A stretch of 64,000 nt of DNA from Serratia sarumanii (GTDB taxonomy: Bacteria; Pseudomonadota; Gammaproteobacteria; Enterobacterales; Enterobacteriaceae), in NCBI RefSeq assembly GCF_029962605.1, contig NZ_CP124750.1, positions 4,216,001-4,280,000 on the forward strand. Direction: 5' to 3'. The translations under genes were made by a program, and so were the position numbers. Positions 19,588 to 28,950 of this stretch are shown here, piece after piece. Positions within the stretch are counted from its first letter, which is position 1; each line of letters opens with the position of its first letter. Below the pieces are notes generated by a model. That model was not told where the DNA came from, searched no databases, and saw only the letters and a program-made list of their open reading frames with translations.

Positions 19588-20823
19588 TTACTTGCGCAGC
19601 GCTTTCACCTGTTCGGCGGTGATGTCCGCCGGCAAGCCGCCCCAGGTCACGCGCAGATAATTCACCAGCTCCGCCACGTCGGCATCGCTCAGCCGTTCGC
19701 CGAAGCCCGACATGCTCTGCATGCTTTCGCCGTTCGGGAACTGCTGAGCCGGCAGGCCGTCCAGCACCGACACGATCAGGTTCTTGCCGTCCGCCTGGCG
19801 CAGCGTGGCGTTGTCGCGCATCGCCGGTGCGACGTGCGGTTTGCCCTCGCCTTCACGCGCGTGACAGCCGGCGCACTGATCCAGATAGGCCATGCGCCCG
19901 GCATCGCTGCCCTGGCCCATTTTCACCGGCACCGCCGCCGGCGGCTGCTCGCCCATCAGATACAGCGCCAGCGCCTGATGGTCTTCCGGCGTTAAATGCC
20001 GGGTGCTGAGATCCACCACCATGTGCATCTCGCTGAAGGCGGAACCCTGCGGCGCGAGGCCGGTGCTGAGGAAGCGGCTGACGTCCTGCGGCGTCCAGCC
20101 GCGCTGCGCCAGGCCGTGCGGCGTAATGTCCGGCGCCATGAAGCGGCCGAGATCGCCGCCCTGCATCGGCTTGGCAAGATCCATCTGCCCCAGCGCGCCG
20201 CGCGGCGTGTGGCATTCGCCACAGTGGCCCAGCACGTCGGCCAGATAGCGGCCGCGCTGCCATTGCGGCGAGCTGCCCTGCGAACTGGCCGGCAGCGGAT
20301 CCTGGCTGCGGAACAGCAGGTTCCAGCCGATCAGCGCCATGCGCTGGTTGAACGGGAACGGCATCTCGTTGGCCGGGATGGCCACGTCCACCGCCGGGCG
20401 CGTCATCAGGTAAGCGTAGATGTCGTCGGCGTCCTGACGTGACATGCCCTTGTACGAGGTGTAAGGCATCGCCGGGTACAGGTGCCGCCCGCCCGGCGCC
20501 ACGCCCTGCGTCAGCGCCAGGAAGAAGTCGTCCCTGGTCCAGCGCCCGATGCCGTGGTCGGCCGACGGCGTCAGATTGCTGCCGTAAATCGTGCCGAACG
20601 GCGTTTCCAGCGGATAGCCGCCGGCCAGCGGCGCCCCGCCGCTGGCGGTATGACAGGCGGCGCAGTCGGCGGCCTGCGCCAGATAGCGGCCGCGGGCGAT
20701 CTGTTCGGCGCCGGCGGTCACCTGCTGCACCGGGCCGTCGTAACGGCGGTTTTCCCGCCACCACAGCAGCGCAATCACCACGATCGCCACCAGCAAAATC
20801 AATACTGCGAGACGTTTTTTCAT
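19588..20823 (-). CDS. Triheme cytochrome c subunit of periplasmic molybdenum oxidoreductase
   Basis: A 411-residue membrane-anchored or exported cytochrome. The N-terminus has a hydrophobic helix (residues 5-21). Three heme c motifs occur: CAACH at 54-58, CGECH at 201-205 and CAGCH at 317-321, each in its own cytochrome c domain. This is the layout of cytochrome subunits of membrane-bound alcohol/aldehyde dehydrogenases, which pass electrons to the quinone pool or oxidases. Its ATG overlaps the stop of the 2Fe-2S subunit by 4 bp, so it is the third gene of a coupled operon. Confidence 0.9.
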   Translation of the reverse strand: MKKRLAVLILLVAIVVIALLWWRENRRYDGPVQQVTAGAEQIARGRYLAQAADCAACHTASGGAPLAGGYPLETPFGTIYGSNLTPSADHGIGRWTRDDFFLALTQGVAPGGRHLYPAMPYTSYKGMSRQDADDIYAYLMTRPAVDVAIPANEMPFPFNQRMALIGWNLLFRSQDPLPASSQGSSPQWQRGRYLADVLGHCGECHTPRGALGQMDLAKPMQGGDLGRFMAPDITPHGLAQRGWTPQDVSRFLSTGLAPQGSAFSEMHMVVDLSTRHLTPEDHQALALYLMGEQPPAAVPVKMGQGSDAGRMAYLDQCAGCHAREGEGKPHVAPAMRDNATLRQADGKNLIVSVLDGLPAQQFPNGESMQSMSGFGERLSDADVAELVNYLRVTWGGLPADITAEQVKALRK

Positions 20824-21374
20824 TGCGCCGTCTCCTTGAGCAGGCCCGGCGTTTTCAGCACCACGTCGCGCACCGCTTCGTAGTAGCGCACATAGCCGGT
20901 GCAGCGGCAGATGTGGCTGTCCAGCGCCTGCTCGATGGCGCTTTCCAGCTGCTCGCGAGCGATAGGTTCACGCTTGAGCTTTTCCACGAAAATGGTGGCG
21001 GCATTGACGAAGCCCGGCGTGCAATAGCCGCACTGGAAGCTGTAGTGCTCCAGAAACGCCTGCTGGATCGGCGACAGTTCAACCACCTCGCCCTGCTCGT
21101 CCACCCTGGCGTGGCCTTCGACGGTACGCACTTTCTTGCCGTTGAAGAAATGCGCGCCGGTGATGCAGGTGCGCACCTCTTCACTGGTGCCGCTCGGGTG
21201 ATCGACGATTGCCACGCAGGCGTGGCAAATGCCCTGCCCGCAGCCGAGGCGCGAGCCGGTCAGGTCAAGGTATTCGTGCAGGAAATCGATCATCATCAGG
21301 CCTTCCGGCACCTCGATTGGGCCGTATTGCTTCTGGTTGATGGTCAGGGAGATCGGCTGGGTTTTAATGCTCAT
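20820..21374 (-). CDS. 2Fe-2S subunit of molybdenum hydroxylase (isoquinoline 1-oxidoreductase alpha type)
   Basis: A 184-residue small subunit with two [2Fe-2S] centres. The plant-ferredoxin-like part carries CGQGICHAC near residue 46-54 and a further Cys (RTCITG). The C-terminal helical part carries CGYCTPG and CRCTGY. It has no signal peptide, so it would be co-exported with the Tat-dependent large subunit. It overlaps both neighbours by 4 bp. The same small subunit is found in IorA and in Acetobacter-type aldehyde dehydrogenases. Confidence 0.92.
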   Translation of the reverse strand: MSIKTQPISLTINQKQYGPIEVPEGLMMIDFLHEYLDLTGSRLGCGQGICHACVAIVDHPSGTSEEVRTCITGAHFFNGKKVRTVEGHARVDEQGEVVELSPIQQAFLEHYSFQCGYCTPGFVNAATIFVEKLKREPIAREQLESAIEQALDSHICRCTGYVRYYEAVRDVVLKTPGLLKETAQ

Positions 21375-24160
21375 TGTAATACCTCACGAATATTTTCTGC
21401 ACGAACGGGCAAATCACGGAAACGGTGGCCGGTGGCGTCGGCGATGGCGTTGACCAGCGCGGCCACAATCGGGATCATCACCACCTCCGCCATGCCTTTC
21501 GGCGGATCGGTTTCCGACAGCGCCGGCAGGATGTCGCCGCTCTGCTTCCACACCGCCACGTCGCTGGCGCGCGGCAGGTGGTAACGGTTGAAGTTCCAGG
21601 TGCCGTTGCCCGGCCCGTCTTCGTACAGCGGTAAATATTCGTGCAGCGCATGGCCGATCCCCATCGCCAGCCCGCCCTGCAGCTGGCCGGAAACCAGTTC
21701 CGGCACGATCAGGTTGCCGCACTCCATGATCGAATGGTGATTCAGCAATTCCACCTGGCCGGTGGCGATATCCACCGCCACTTCCGCCAGCGTGCCGACG
21801 GCGCTGTAGTAGGTGACCGCCGCATTGTTACGCTGGGTTGGCGGGTAGTAGACCTGCCCACGCGCCAGCGGTTTGAATTCGCCGCCGGCGTTGCGCAGCG
21901 CCATGCCGTCGATCGGCAGGCGTTCGCTTTTGCCGTTCAGCGTGAAATCGGCCTCCGCCCACTGCCAGCGGTTGAAGACGTGCACCGCCGCGCCGGTGAC
22001 GCCGCCCATCTGATAGGCCGTCTTGGCCAGCAGCTCGAGGCTCAGCACCGACATGCCCGCCGCCGTCAGGCCGCCCTCGACCCAACGCGCATCTTCACGC
22101 CGCACTACCAGCGGCGCCGCCTGGCCGCCGCCGATGCCGGCCTGCCACAGCGCCATCGCCGCCGGCCACAGGCCGTGATCGAAGATCAGGCGCGCCGCTT
22201 CGCGGGTGCTGTGCGAGAAGTAATAGGCCGAGTTGCTGGCGCTGGACGGCGAACAGTAGCTCGGCGTCCAGTTAGGGTTGGTTTGCAGCTTGTCCTGCTC
22301 CTCCTGCGACATCAGGTATGGATCGCCGCTGGTGACCATCGGCAGCACCGACCAGTCAGTGACCGAGAAATGCGCTTCGTCGGCCGATTTGCCCAGCCAC
22401 TGCGCGCACAGCACCGACTGCGAGGTCGACATGCCGGTGCCCATCTCCGCGCCGCTGTGATGCAGCGTGATGCGGCCGTCTTCGCTCAGCTCCACCCGGG
22501 CGAACGAGGTTTCCGCCCCGGTGCCGAAGTCTTTCTGCACGCAGCCGAAGCCAACGCCATAGCGCTTGCCGGGATGGCGGCTCTCAAACTCGGCCTTGCG
22601 TTCGGCGCGCTTGAGCCACATCTCATGCTTCGCCGCCTTCTCCAGCACTTCATCGGCGCGGATCGCACCGGCCGGGATCGCCCCCTGGGTGTTTTTCATG
22701 CCGGATTTCAGCACGTTGCGCAGGCGGAACTCGATCGGGTCGATCTTCAGCTCGGCGGCCAGCTCATCCACCATCATCTCGGTGGCGGCCATGCTCTGCA
22801 GCGTGCCGTAACCGCGCGCCGAGCCGGCGTCGATGGCGCGTGAGGCCAGTCCGACCGACGACAGATCGCTTTTCGGGAAGTAGTAAATCGACTGGGCGGC
22901 GGTCGCGCCGACCATCACCACCGAAGGGGTAAAGTTGCTGCGGCCGCCGCCGTCCGCGGTCATGTCGCCGAGGAACGACTGCATGACGCCGGTCTGCTTA
23001 TTCACCGCGATGCGGTAATTCATGTCGAACGCGTGGCGCTTCAGCGCCGTCTGGAACTGCTCGAAGCGGTCGTTGGCCAGGCGCACCGGGTAGCCGTCGC
23101 CGTACATCGCCGCCACCGCGCCGTAATACGGGAAGTTGTAGTGATCTTTCGAGCCGTAGCCCACGGTGTAGCACGGGTGCAGGATCAGCTGTTTCACCGG
23201 TGGATTGCGCTTGGCCAGCATGCGCGGCATCTCGTCGGCCACTTCCTGCGGCGACTGGGTCGGCACCACCAGATGCAGCGTTTGCGTCTCGGCGTCGAAC
23301 CAGCCGTTGGCGTTGTCCGGCTCCAGCGCCGAGGTGTCGATCGACTGCGTGGTGTAGCGGCGCGACATCACCAGCCAATCGGCCGGCGGATTGGCCATCT
23401 CGTCGGCGATCAGGCCCGCATAGCGCATGCCTTCCTGATCCAGCTTGCCGCCCTCGCGCCCTTCCGGCCACACCGGCAGGTGTTTTTTCATCGACACCGG
23501 GAAGATCGGCGTGTCCTTCAGGCTGGAGAAGCGATCGTCGTCGAACGGTTGATCGCCCCCCACCCGCACATAGCGGAAGCTGCCCCAGGGATCGCGCTCC
23601 AGCGGGCCGGTGACCGCGCCGTATTTGATGGTTTCCTCACGGAATTTCAGCTTGTCCTTGGCGAAGCGGAAACGGGCGAAGTCGTGATAGATCAGTATCG
23701 CCACCGCCTGGCCGAGATAGGCCGGGGTTTTGCCGCTCGGCAGCAGCATGTCGTCGCCGTAGAACGCCGGGAAGGCCAGGCCGTCGCGCGCCAGATCTTC
23801 CGCCGTCACCAGGCGATCCGGCTGCAGGTCGTCCCCCAGCAGCGACAGATCGACGCCCTCGAACAGCCGGTCGGCTTTAGTGACGCGAAGAATGAAGGCG
23901 TGCGCCTGTTTCTGCGGCCAGTGCGGCATGTCCACCGCGCGGATATCGCGCGCGAACACCTTCTGCCCCATGACCTTGGCGCGGCCGTCGATACGGAAAC
24001 GGACGCGTTTGGTCTGCGGATCCCAGTTGGGTGACTGGAGGATTTTTTGCTCGAACAGCGCGGCGTAGGCGCGGCTGTACAGGGGCGCGAGGTACACGGA
24101 CACCCCCGCAATCACGGCGCCTTTGATAAAGCGGCGCCGCGACGGGTTGAAATTGCTCAT
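21371..24160 (-). CDS. Molybdopterin-binding large subunit, periplasmic aldehyde/isoquinoline oxidoreductase type
   Basis: A 929-residue member of the xanthine oxidase family. The N-terminus is a twin-arginine signal (PSRRRFIKGAVIAG), so the folded enzyme acts in the periplasm. The rest has the tandem molybdopterin-binding repeats of IorB-like proteins, including GYGSKDHYNF and GSARGYGTLQS segments and a C-terminal conserved helix (ALVNAIADATGHRFRDLPV). It is the first gene of the three-gene operon. The substrate is not deducible: aldehydes or N-heteroaromatics are both possible. The chosen ATG is five codons inside a longer frame and directly precedes the Tat signal. Confidence 0.9.
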   Translation of the reverse strand: MSNFNPSRRRFIKGAVIAGVSVYLAPLYSRAYAALFEQKILQSPNWDPQTKRVRFRIDGRAKVMGQKVFARDIRAVDMPHWPQKQAHAFILRVTKADRLFEGVDLSLLGDDLQPDRLVTAEDLARDGLAFPAFYGDDMLLPSGKTPAYLGQAVAILIYHDFARFRFAKDKLKFREETIKYGAVTGPLERDPWGSFRYVRVGGDQPFDDDRFSSLKDTPIFPVSMKKHLPVWPEGREGGKLDQEGMRYAGLIADEMANPPADWLVMSRRYTTQSIDTSALEPDNANGWFDAETQTLHLVVPTQSPQEVADEMPRMLAKRNPPVKQLILHPCYTVGYGSKDHYNFPYYGAVAAMYGDGYPVRLANDRFEQFQTALKRHAFDMNYRIAVNKQTGVMQSFLGDMTADGGGRSNFTPSVVMVGATAAQSIYYFPKSDLSSVGLASRAIDAGSARGYGTLQSMAATEMMVDELAAELKIDPIEFRLRNVLKSGMKNTQGAIPAGAIRADEVLEKAAKHEMWLKRAERKAEFESRHPGKRYGVGFGCVQKDFGTGAETSFARVELSEDGRITLHHSGAEMGTGMSTSQSVLCAQWLGKSADEAHFSVTDWSVLPMVTSGDPYLMSQEEQDKLQTNPNWTPSYCSPSSASNSAYYFSHSTREAARLIFDHGLWPAAMALWQAGIGGGQAAPLVVRREDARWVEGGLTAAGMSVLSLELLAKTAYQMGGVTGAAVHVFNRWQWAEADFTLNGKSERLPIDGMALRNAGGEFKPLARGQVYYPPTQRNNAAVTYYSAVGTLAEVAVDIATGQVELLNHHSIMECGNLIVPELVSGQLQGGLAMGIGHALHEYLPLYEDGPGNGTWNFNRYHLPRASDVAVWKQSGDILPALSETDPPKGMAEVVMIPIVAALVNAIADATGHRFRDLPVRAENIREVLQ

Positions 24161-24368
24161 AAATAAGTCCTTCACGTCTTTCTTGTAATTGGTTTTTGTT
24201 CGCGGTGTTGTTGCGCAAACGCTGACGACCTTGCCGTAGACGTCATAAGCATATGCTTATAACTAAAATTATGTGATGATTAACAGGCTGTTTTCAACAA
24301 AAAAACATTTACAAAACACAGGTAGTTTGTAGGCTAATAAATAATTTGCGCAAACGCGGACTTCAACC
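24161..24368. promoter_or_regulatory. Divergent promoter region of the molybdenum oxidoreductase locus
   Basis: A 208-bp AT-rich gap separates the oxidoreductase operon (minus) from its maturation genes (plus). It contains the perfect 16-bp palindrome ATAAGCATATGCTTAT at 24245-24260, a good operator candidate positioned to control both directions. The cognate regulator is unknown; the AraC-like gene at 25938-26804 is the nearest candidate, although AraC proteins usually prefer direct repeats. Confidence 0.6.
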
Positions 24369-24953
24369 ATGACCACGGGCATTGTCATTACCGCCGCCGG
24401 ACGCGGGGAGCGCTTTATTCAGGCCGGCGGCCGGGGCAACAAATTGAACGCCGGATTTGCCGATGCGGCGGGCGAGCGGCGATCGCTGTTCGAACACACC
24501 CTGCGCCAGGCGCTGGCCTCCGGCCTGCCGGTACAGGTGGTGACCCGGCCGGATAATCTGCCGGTGCTGGCCGCCTGCGCCGCCAACCAGGTGCCGGTCA
24601 CCCTGCTCGCCAGCGCGGGCCTCGGCGACTCGATCGCCGCGGGCGTTGCGGCCACGCCGCACTGGCAGGGCTGGCTGATTCACCTGGCCGATATGCCGTT
24701 CGTCGGCGCCGATGTTTTCCGGCAGGTGGCGGATGCCTTACGGCAGCACGCGATCGTGCGCCCCTGCTATGCGCAACAGCCCGGTCATCCGGTCGGCTTT
24801 TCCGCTCTATTGCGCAAACCACTTTGCCAACTGCGCGGCGATAATGGCGCGCGTGAACTGCTGCAAGGCGCGGCAGTGCACCTGCTGCCGCTTGAGCAAC
24901 CCGGCGTCGTGCAGGATATTGATCTTCCATCGCAACTCCCGGCCAGCGAGTAA
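24369..24953 (+). CDS. MobA/MocA-like molybdenum cofactor nucleotidyltransferase
   Basis: A 194-residue NTP-transferase-fold protein. It begins TGIVITAAGRGERF, the nucleotide-binding loop of the family (usual form LAAGxGxRxG, here degenerate), and contains HLADMPFV, the metal-binding DMP motif (near residue 106), and GHPVGFS. The likely role is to convert molybdopterin to the cytosine dinucleotide form needed by xanthine-oxidase-family enzymes such as the divergent operon. It is followed 8 bp later by an XdhC-like gene. Compare E. coli MocA and the PaoABCD system. Confidence 0.8.
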   Translation: MTTGIVITAAGRGERFIQAGGRGNKLNAGFADAAGERRSLFEHTLRQALASGLPVQVVTRPDNLPVLAACAANQVPVTLLASAGLGDSIAAGVAATPHWQGWLIHLADMPFVGADVFRQVADALRQHAIVRPCYAQQPGHPVGFSALLRKPLCQLRGDNGARELLQGAAVHLLPLEQPGVVQDIDLPSQLPASE

Positions 24954-24961
24954 ATTCACCT

Positions 24962-26014
24962 ATGCAACATCTTGACGTCACCGTAGTCAGCCAGGCGATA
25001 AGCTGGCTGCAGCAACAGCCGGTCTGGTTATGTACCGTGCTCAGCACCTACGGCTCTTCGCCGCGCTCGCCGGGCGCGCTGATGGCGGCGACCCGCGATG
25101 GCCGCTACAGCGGCTCGCTGTCGGGCGGCTGCGTGGAGGAGGATTTTTTGCGCCGCGTGGCCGCCGGGGAGTATCAGGCGGCCAGCCAGGTGATCCGGTA
25201 CGGCGAAGGCGGCATGACGCCCAACGTGGCGCTGCCCTGCGGCGGCGTGCTGGACGTGCTGATCGAATACCTGCCGGCGAGTGAAGCCAGCATCGCTTAC
25301 CTGCGGCGCATCGCCGGCGCGCTGGAAGGGCATCACGCGTTGATCAAACGCCTGACGCTGCCCAACGCCTGCCACAGCCTCGAGCAGAGCCACTTCACCA
25401 GCGCCACCCAGGTCGAACGCCGGCTTGAGCAGATCACCCTGCACATCGCGGCCGCGCCACGCCTGCTGATCGCCGGGCTGTCCAGCGTGGCGCTGTACTG
25501 CGCCGATTTCGCCGTGGCGTTGGGGTTTGAGGTGCTGGTGTGCGAGAACCGCCCGGAGGCGCTGGATAACTTTGCCGCCGAGCTGAAACCGGGCGTGACG
25601 TTGCTGCGTCAGTTTCCGGCCAAATTCATTGAGGAAGGGGGTTGCCACGCCAATACCGCCGTCGTGGCGCTGACCCACGATCCGCGCATGGACGACCTGA
25701 CGCTGATGGAAGCGATCCACACCCCGGCGTTTTACATCGGCGCCATGGGCTCGCTCAGAAACAGCGCGCGGCGGCGCCAGCGTTTGCAGCAGATTGCCGA
25801 ATTCACCCCGCAGGAGCTGGAACGCATCCATGCGCCGATCGGCCTGCCGCTGGGCAGCAAAACCCCGGCGGAGATCGCCCTGGCGGTGATGGCGGCGATC
25901 GTGCAGCAAAAAAACCGGCTGCCGGCCGCCGACGGGCTCAATGCAGCGGCACCACCGGCACCAGATGCTGCAGCTCCAGATGCAGCTCCTCTTTCCCGCT
26001 CAGCGAATAGCTGA
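24962..26014 (+). CDS. XdhC/CoxI family molybdoenzyme maturation protein
   Basis: A 350-residue cytoplasmic chaperone-like protein that in this family binds the molybdenum cofactor, promotes its sulfuration and inserts it into the apo-enzyme. The N-terminal XdhC_CoxI domain shows STYGSSPRSPGALMA and SGSLSGGCVEEDF. The C-terminal Rossmann domain shows LLIAGLSSVALYCADFA and a conserved FYIGAMGSLRNSARR. The last 30 residues are a low-complexity Ala/Pro/Asp tail. The gene's final 77 bp overlap the 3' end of the convergent regulator gene. Probably works with the adjacent oxidoreductase (PaoD-like role). Confidence 0.88.
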   Translation: MQHLDVTVVSQAISWLQQQPVWLCTVLSTYGSSPRSPGALMAATRDGRYSGSLSGGCVEEDFLRRVAAGEYQAASQVIRYGEGGMTPNVALPCGGVLDVLIEYLPASEASIAYLRRIAGALEGHHALIKRLTLPNACHSLEQSHFTSATQVERRLEQITLHIAAAPRLLIAGLSSVALYCADFAVALGFEVLVCENRPEALDNFAAELKPGVTLLRQFPAKFIEEGGCHANTAVVALTHDPRMDDLTLMEAIHTPAFYIGAMGSLRNSARRRQRLQQIAEFTPQELERIHAPIGLPLGSKTPAEIALAVMAAIVQQKNRLPAADGLNAAAPPAPDAAAPDAAPLSRSANS

Positions 26015-26804
26015 ACACCGTAATGTCCGGCCCGTCACCGCGGGCCAGCCCCATTTCGGGCAGCACCTGCGTGTAGATTTGAATGATGTGGTCATTGAGC
26101 GCCACCGGCTTGCCGGAATAGCGAAAACGGCAAAACTCGCCGTGGATCTCCGGCAGCGGCTCCAGCACCACGCCTTCGCGCAGCGGGTATTCCGTCGTCA
26201 CGCCCAGGGTATAATCGACCCTGACCCGCTCGCCGTCCGGCACCAGTTGAGTAAACGAATAGGTTTGCATCGGGCGCTCGCCCAATAAGGTATAGAACTG
26301 CGCCCGCAGCGCGCTGCGCTGCGGCAGGTGCGACTTGTCCAGCTTCTCGATATCCAGGTGATAAGCGTACTGCTTGCCGTGAAAGGCGTATTGCCCGCTG
26401 GCGATGCTGACGCGTTCGACCTGAATATCGCCCGGCTGGCTGGCCGCCAGCGAACGCACCAGATTGCTGAAGTCCTGCTTGCGGGCATGGCGATAGACGC
26501 TGGGCGATTCGGCGAAGTGTTTCTTGAAACAGCGCGAGAACGTCTGCTGGTTATCGAATTGGTATTCGACCGAGATATCGAGGATGCTCTTCTGCGTGAA
26601 ACGCAAGGCGAAGGCGGCGAGATAGAGGCGGCGAGCGCGGATATACGAAGCTAACGATAATCCGGTCTGCTTCTTGAACATGCGCTGCAGATACCATTTC
26701 GTATAGCCTGACTTGGCGGAAACGATATCCAACGACAGCGGATTGGTCAGATTATCCTCAATCCAGACCAGCAATTCCTTGATATGACTTTCCTGCGTAC
26801 TCAT
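25938..26804 (-). CDS. AraC-family regulator with Rob-like GyrI effector domain
   Basis: A 288-residue regulator. The N-terminal AraC DNA-binding domain covers about residues 5-105, with two helix-turn-helix units (LDIVSAKSGYTKWYLQRMFK and ILDISVEYQFDNQQTFSRCF). The C-terminal half (from about 115) resembles the GyrI-like small-molecule-binding domain of Rob. It ends VFSYSLSGKEELHLELQHLV like that family. The MarA/SoxS/Rob-type order suggests a response to an organic compound. It lies convergent with, and overlaps, the XdhC-like gene; whether it controls the oxidoreductase is unknown. Confidence 0.88.
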   Translation of the reverse strand: MSTQESHIKELLVWIEDNLTNPLSLDIVSAKSGYTKWYLQRMFKKQTGLSLASYIRARRLYLAAFALRFTQKSILDISVEYQFDNQQTFSRCFKKHFAESPSVYRHARKQDFSNLVRSLAASQPGDIQVERVSIASGQYAFHGKQYAYHLDIEKLDKSHLPQRSALRAQFYTLLGERPMQTYSFTQLVPDGERVRVDYTLGVTTEYPLREGVVLEPLPEIHGEFCRFRYSGKPVALNDHIIQIYTQVLPEMGLARGDGPDITVFSYSLSGKEELHLELQHLVPVVPLH

Positions 26805-26917
26805 GTGCTTGCCGAGCCTTCTGTTGCCGATATTCCATTAGTCGAATTTTAGTGCTGTCCGCGTAGGGTATACAGGTTAAAACTCGCCGTCCAGCAGGCT
26901 ACAGGACTTTACACAAT

Positions 26918-26947
26918 CCCCTTCACCGCCCGCAGGCGGCGAAGGGG
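26918..26947 (-). terminator. Hairpin after fumarase gene
   Basis: On the minus strand a 13-bp stem CCCCTTCGCCGCC / GGCGGTGAAGGGG closes with one G-U wobble and a TGCG loop, 8 bp after the fumarase stop. The wobble pairs only in minus-strand RNA (the plus strand would have an A-C mismatch), which fits a terminator for this gene. The following U-run is poor (ATTGTGT). Confidence 0.6.
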
Positions 26948-26954
26948 GCCGCGC

Positions 26955-28601
26955 TTATTTCAGGCAGCTGGAGCACTGACCGGCCTGGATCTTCTGGAAG
27001 AAGTCATTGCCTTTGTCATCCACCAAGATAAACGCCGGGAAATCTTCCACCTCGATTTTCCAGATCGCTTCCATGCCCAGCTCAGGGTACTCCACGCACT
27101 CCAGGCTCTTGATGCTCTGCTGCGCCAGCACCGCCGCCGGGCCGCCGATGCTGCCGAGATAGAAACCGCCGTGCTTGTGGCAGGCATCCGTTACCTGCTG
27201 GCTGCGGTTGCCTTTCGCCAGCATGATCATGCTGCCGCCGTGGGATTGCAGCAGATCGACGTAGGAGTCCATACGCCCGGCGGTGGTTGGCCCCAGCGAA
27301 CCGGACGCGTAGCCCTCCGGCGTTTTGGCCGGGCCGGCGTAGTAGATCGGGTGATCCTTGACGTACTGCGGCAGGCCTTCACCGCGATCCAGGCGCTCTT
27401 TCAGCTTGGCGTGCGCGATATCACGGCCGACGATGATGGTGCCGCTCAGCGACAGGCGGGTGGAAACCGGGTACTGCGACAGCTGTTTGAGGATCTCGGC
27501 CATCGGACGGTTGAGATCGACCTTGATCGCCTCGCCCTCCCCGGCCTGGCGCAGCTCCTGAGGAATGAATTTCCCCGGATTGTGCTCCAGTTTTTCCAGC
27601 CAGATGCCGTCGCGGTTGATTTTGCCTTTGATGTTGCGATCCGCGGAGCAGGAGACGCCCATGCCGACCGGGCACGACGCGCCGTGGCGCGGTAGGCGCA
27701 CCACGCGGATATCGTGCGCGAAGTATTTGCCGCCGAACTGCGCGCCCAGACCCAGGTTCTGCGCTTCTTGCAGCAATTCCGCTTCGAGTTCCAGATCGCG
27801 GAACGCCTGGCCATGCTCATTGCCTTCGGTCGGCAGACCATCGTAATACTTGGTCGAAGCCAGCTTGACGGTTTTCAGCGTCGCTTCCGCCGAGGTGCCG
27901 CCGATGACGAACGCCACGTGGTACGGCGGGCAAGCCGCGGTGCCCAGCGTGCGCATCTTGTCGACCAGGTAATTTTTCAGTTTGCCCGGCGACAGCAGCG
28001 CCTTGGTTTCCTGATACAGATAGGTTTTGTTGGCGGAACCGCCGCCCTTGGCGATGCACAGAAACTTATACTCTTCACCGTCCACGCTGTAGAGATCGAT
28101 CTGCGCCGGCAGGTTGCTGCCGGTGTTGACCTCTTTGTACATATCCAGCGCGGCGTTCTGCGAATAGCGCAAATTCTCTTGGATGTAGGTGTTGTACACC
28201 CCGCGCGACAGCGCGGCTTCATCGCCGCCGCCGGTCCAGACGCGCTGGCCCTTTTTGCCGACGATGATCGCCGTGCCGGTGTCCTGGCAGGTCGGTAAAA
28301 TACCCTTGGCGGCGATTTCTGAGTTACGCAGAAATTGCAGCGCAACGTACTTGTCGTTTTCGCTGGCGTCCGGATCTTTGAGGATATCGGCCACCTGCTG
28401 CTGGTGCGCCGGGCGCAGCATGAACGAGGCGTCGTGGAACGCATGCTGGGCAAGCAGGGTTAACGCTTCAGGGGCAACTTTCAGAATTTCCTGGCCTTCA
28501 AATTCGCTCACGGAAACGTGGTCGCGGCTCAGCAGGTAGTATTCGGTATCGTCTTTCTTCAGCGGGAACGGATCTTGATAGTGGAACGGTTTATTCGACA
28601 T
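26955..28601 (-). CDS. fumA: Class I fumarate hydratase
   Basis: A 548-residue [4Fe-4S] fumarase that hydrates fumarate to malate. One cluster ligand, C105, is in [11 protein letters not shown]; others are in [10 protein letters not shown] and GVSCSADRN. Length equals E. coli FumA/FumB (548), and the ATG at 28601 starts [19 protein letters not shown] 23-codon upstream extension was rejected. Without the usual fumA-fumC or dcuB neighbours, FumA versus FumB cannot be fully settled; FumA is the simpler call. The C-terminus carries a C-x2-C pair (QCSSCLK). Confidence 0.93.
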   Translation of the reverse strand: MSNKPFHYQDPFPLKKDDTEYYLLSRDHVSVSEFEGQEILKVAPEALTLLAQHAFHDASFMLRPAHQQQVADILKDPDASENDKYVALQFLRNSEIAAKGILPTCQDTGTAIIVGKKGQRVWTGGGDEAALSRGVYNTYIQENLRYSQNAALDMYKEVNTGSNLPAQIDLYSVDGEEYKFLCIAKGGGSANKTYLYQETKALLSPGKLKNYLVDKMRTLGTAACPPYHVAFVIGGTSAEATLKTVKLASTKYYDGLPTEGNEHGQAFRDLELEAELLQEAQNLGLGAQFGGKYFAHDIRVVRLPRHGASCPVGMGVSCSADRNIKGKINRDGIWLEKLEHNPGKFIPQELRQAGEGEAIKVDLNRPMAEILKQLSQYPVSTRLSLSGTIIVGRDIAHAKLKERLDRGEGLPQYVKDHPIYYAGPAKTPEGYASGSLGPTTAGRMDSYVDLLQSHGGSMIMLAKGNRSQQVTDACHKHGGFYLGSIGGPAAVLAQQSIKSLECVEYPELGMEAIWKIEVEDFPAFILVDDKGNDFFQKIQAGQCSSCLK

Positions 28602-28950
28602 TGATCTCTCACTTGCAACATCAGCTGCGTTAAATTCACACTTGCGGCGCACGGCTCGGCGCCTTGTCAAAAAACTGCCTCCACCTTACGTATTTTTAAT
28701 CAGTCAGTTATTGCGCCAAATCGCAAAATAACCGCTCTTTGCGTAAGGGATTACCACAGGCGGCGTTTCAACCTTGCTCGGTGAGAACTGCGGGTACAGG
28801 CTCATCATGCACGCTTTATTATCCCGCAGTTAACACATTGATTACAATCCATCGGCGGCGATCGTCTTATCAATGTGGCGAAAAAGCGCCGGATGCGATT
28901 TACGCGGGGCGTATTGTCAGCCGCCGCGCCATTGCTTAAGCTAGGCCGCA
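28602..28950. other. Intergenic region between fumA and sprT
   Basis: A 349-bp divergent gap. Two short plus-strand frames here have no recognisable features. It must hold the fumarase promoter on the minus strand and probably the sprT promoter. I see no clear operator by eye. Confidence 0.5.

Noticed and set aside
20439..21584. Large plus-strand frames opposite the cytochrome and Fe-S subunit genes
   Set aside because: They are antisense mirror frames of genes with clear heme and cluster motifs.
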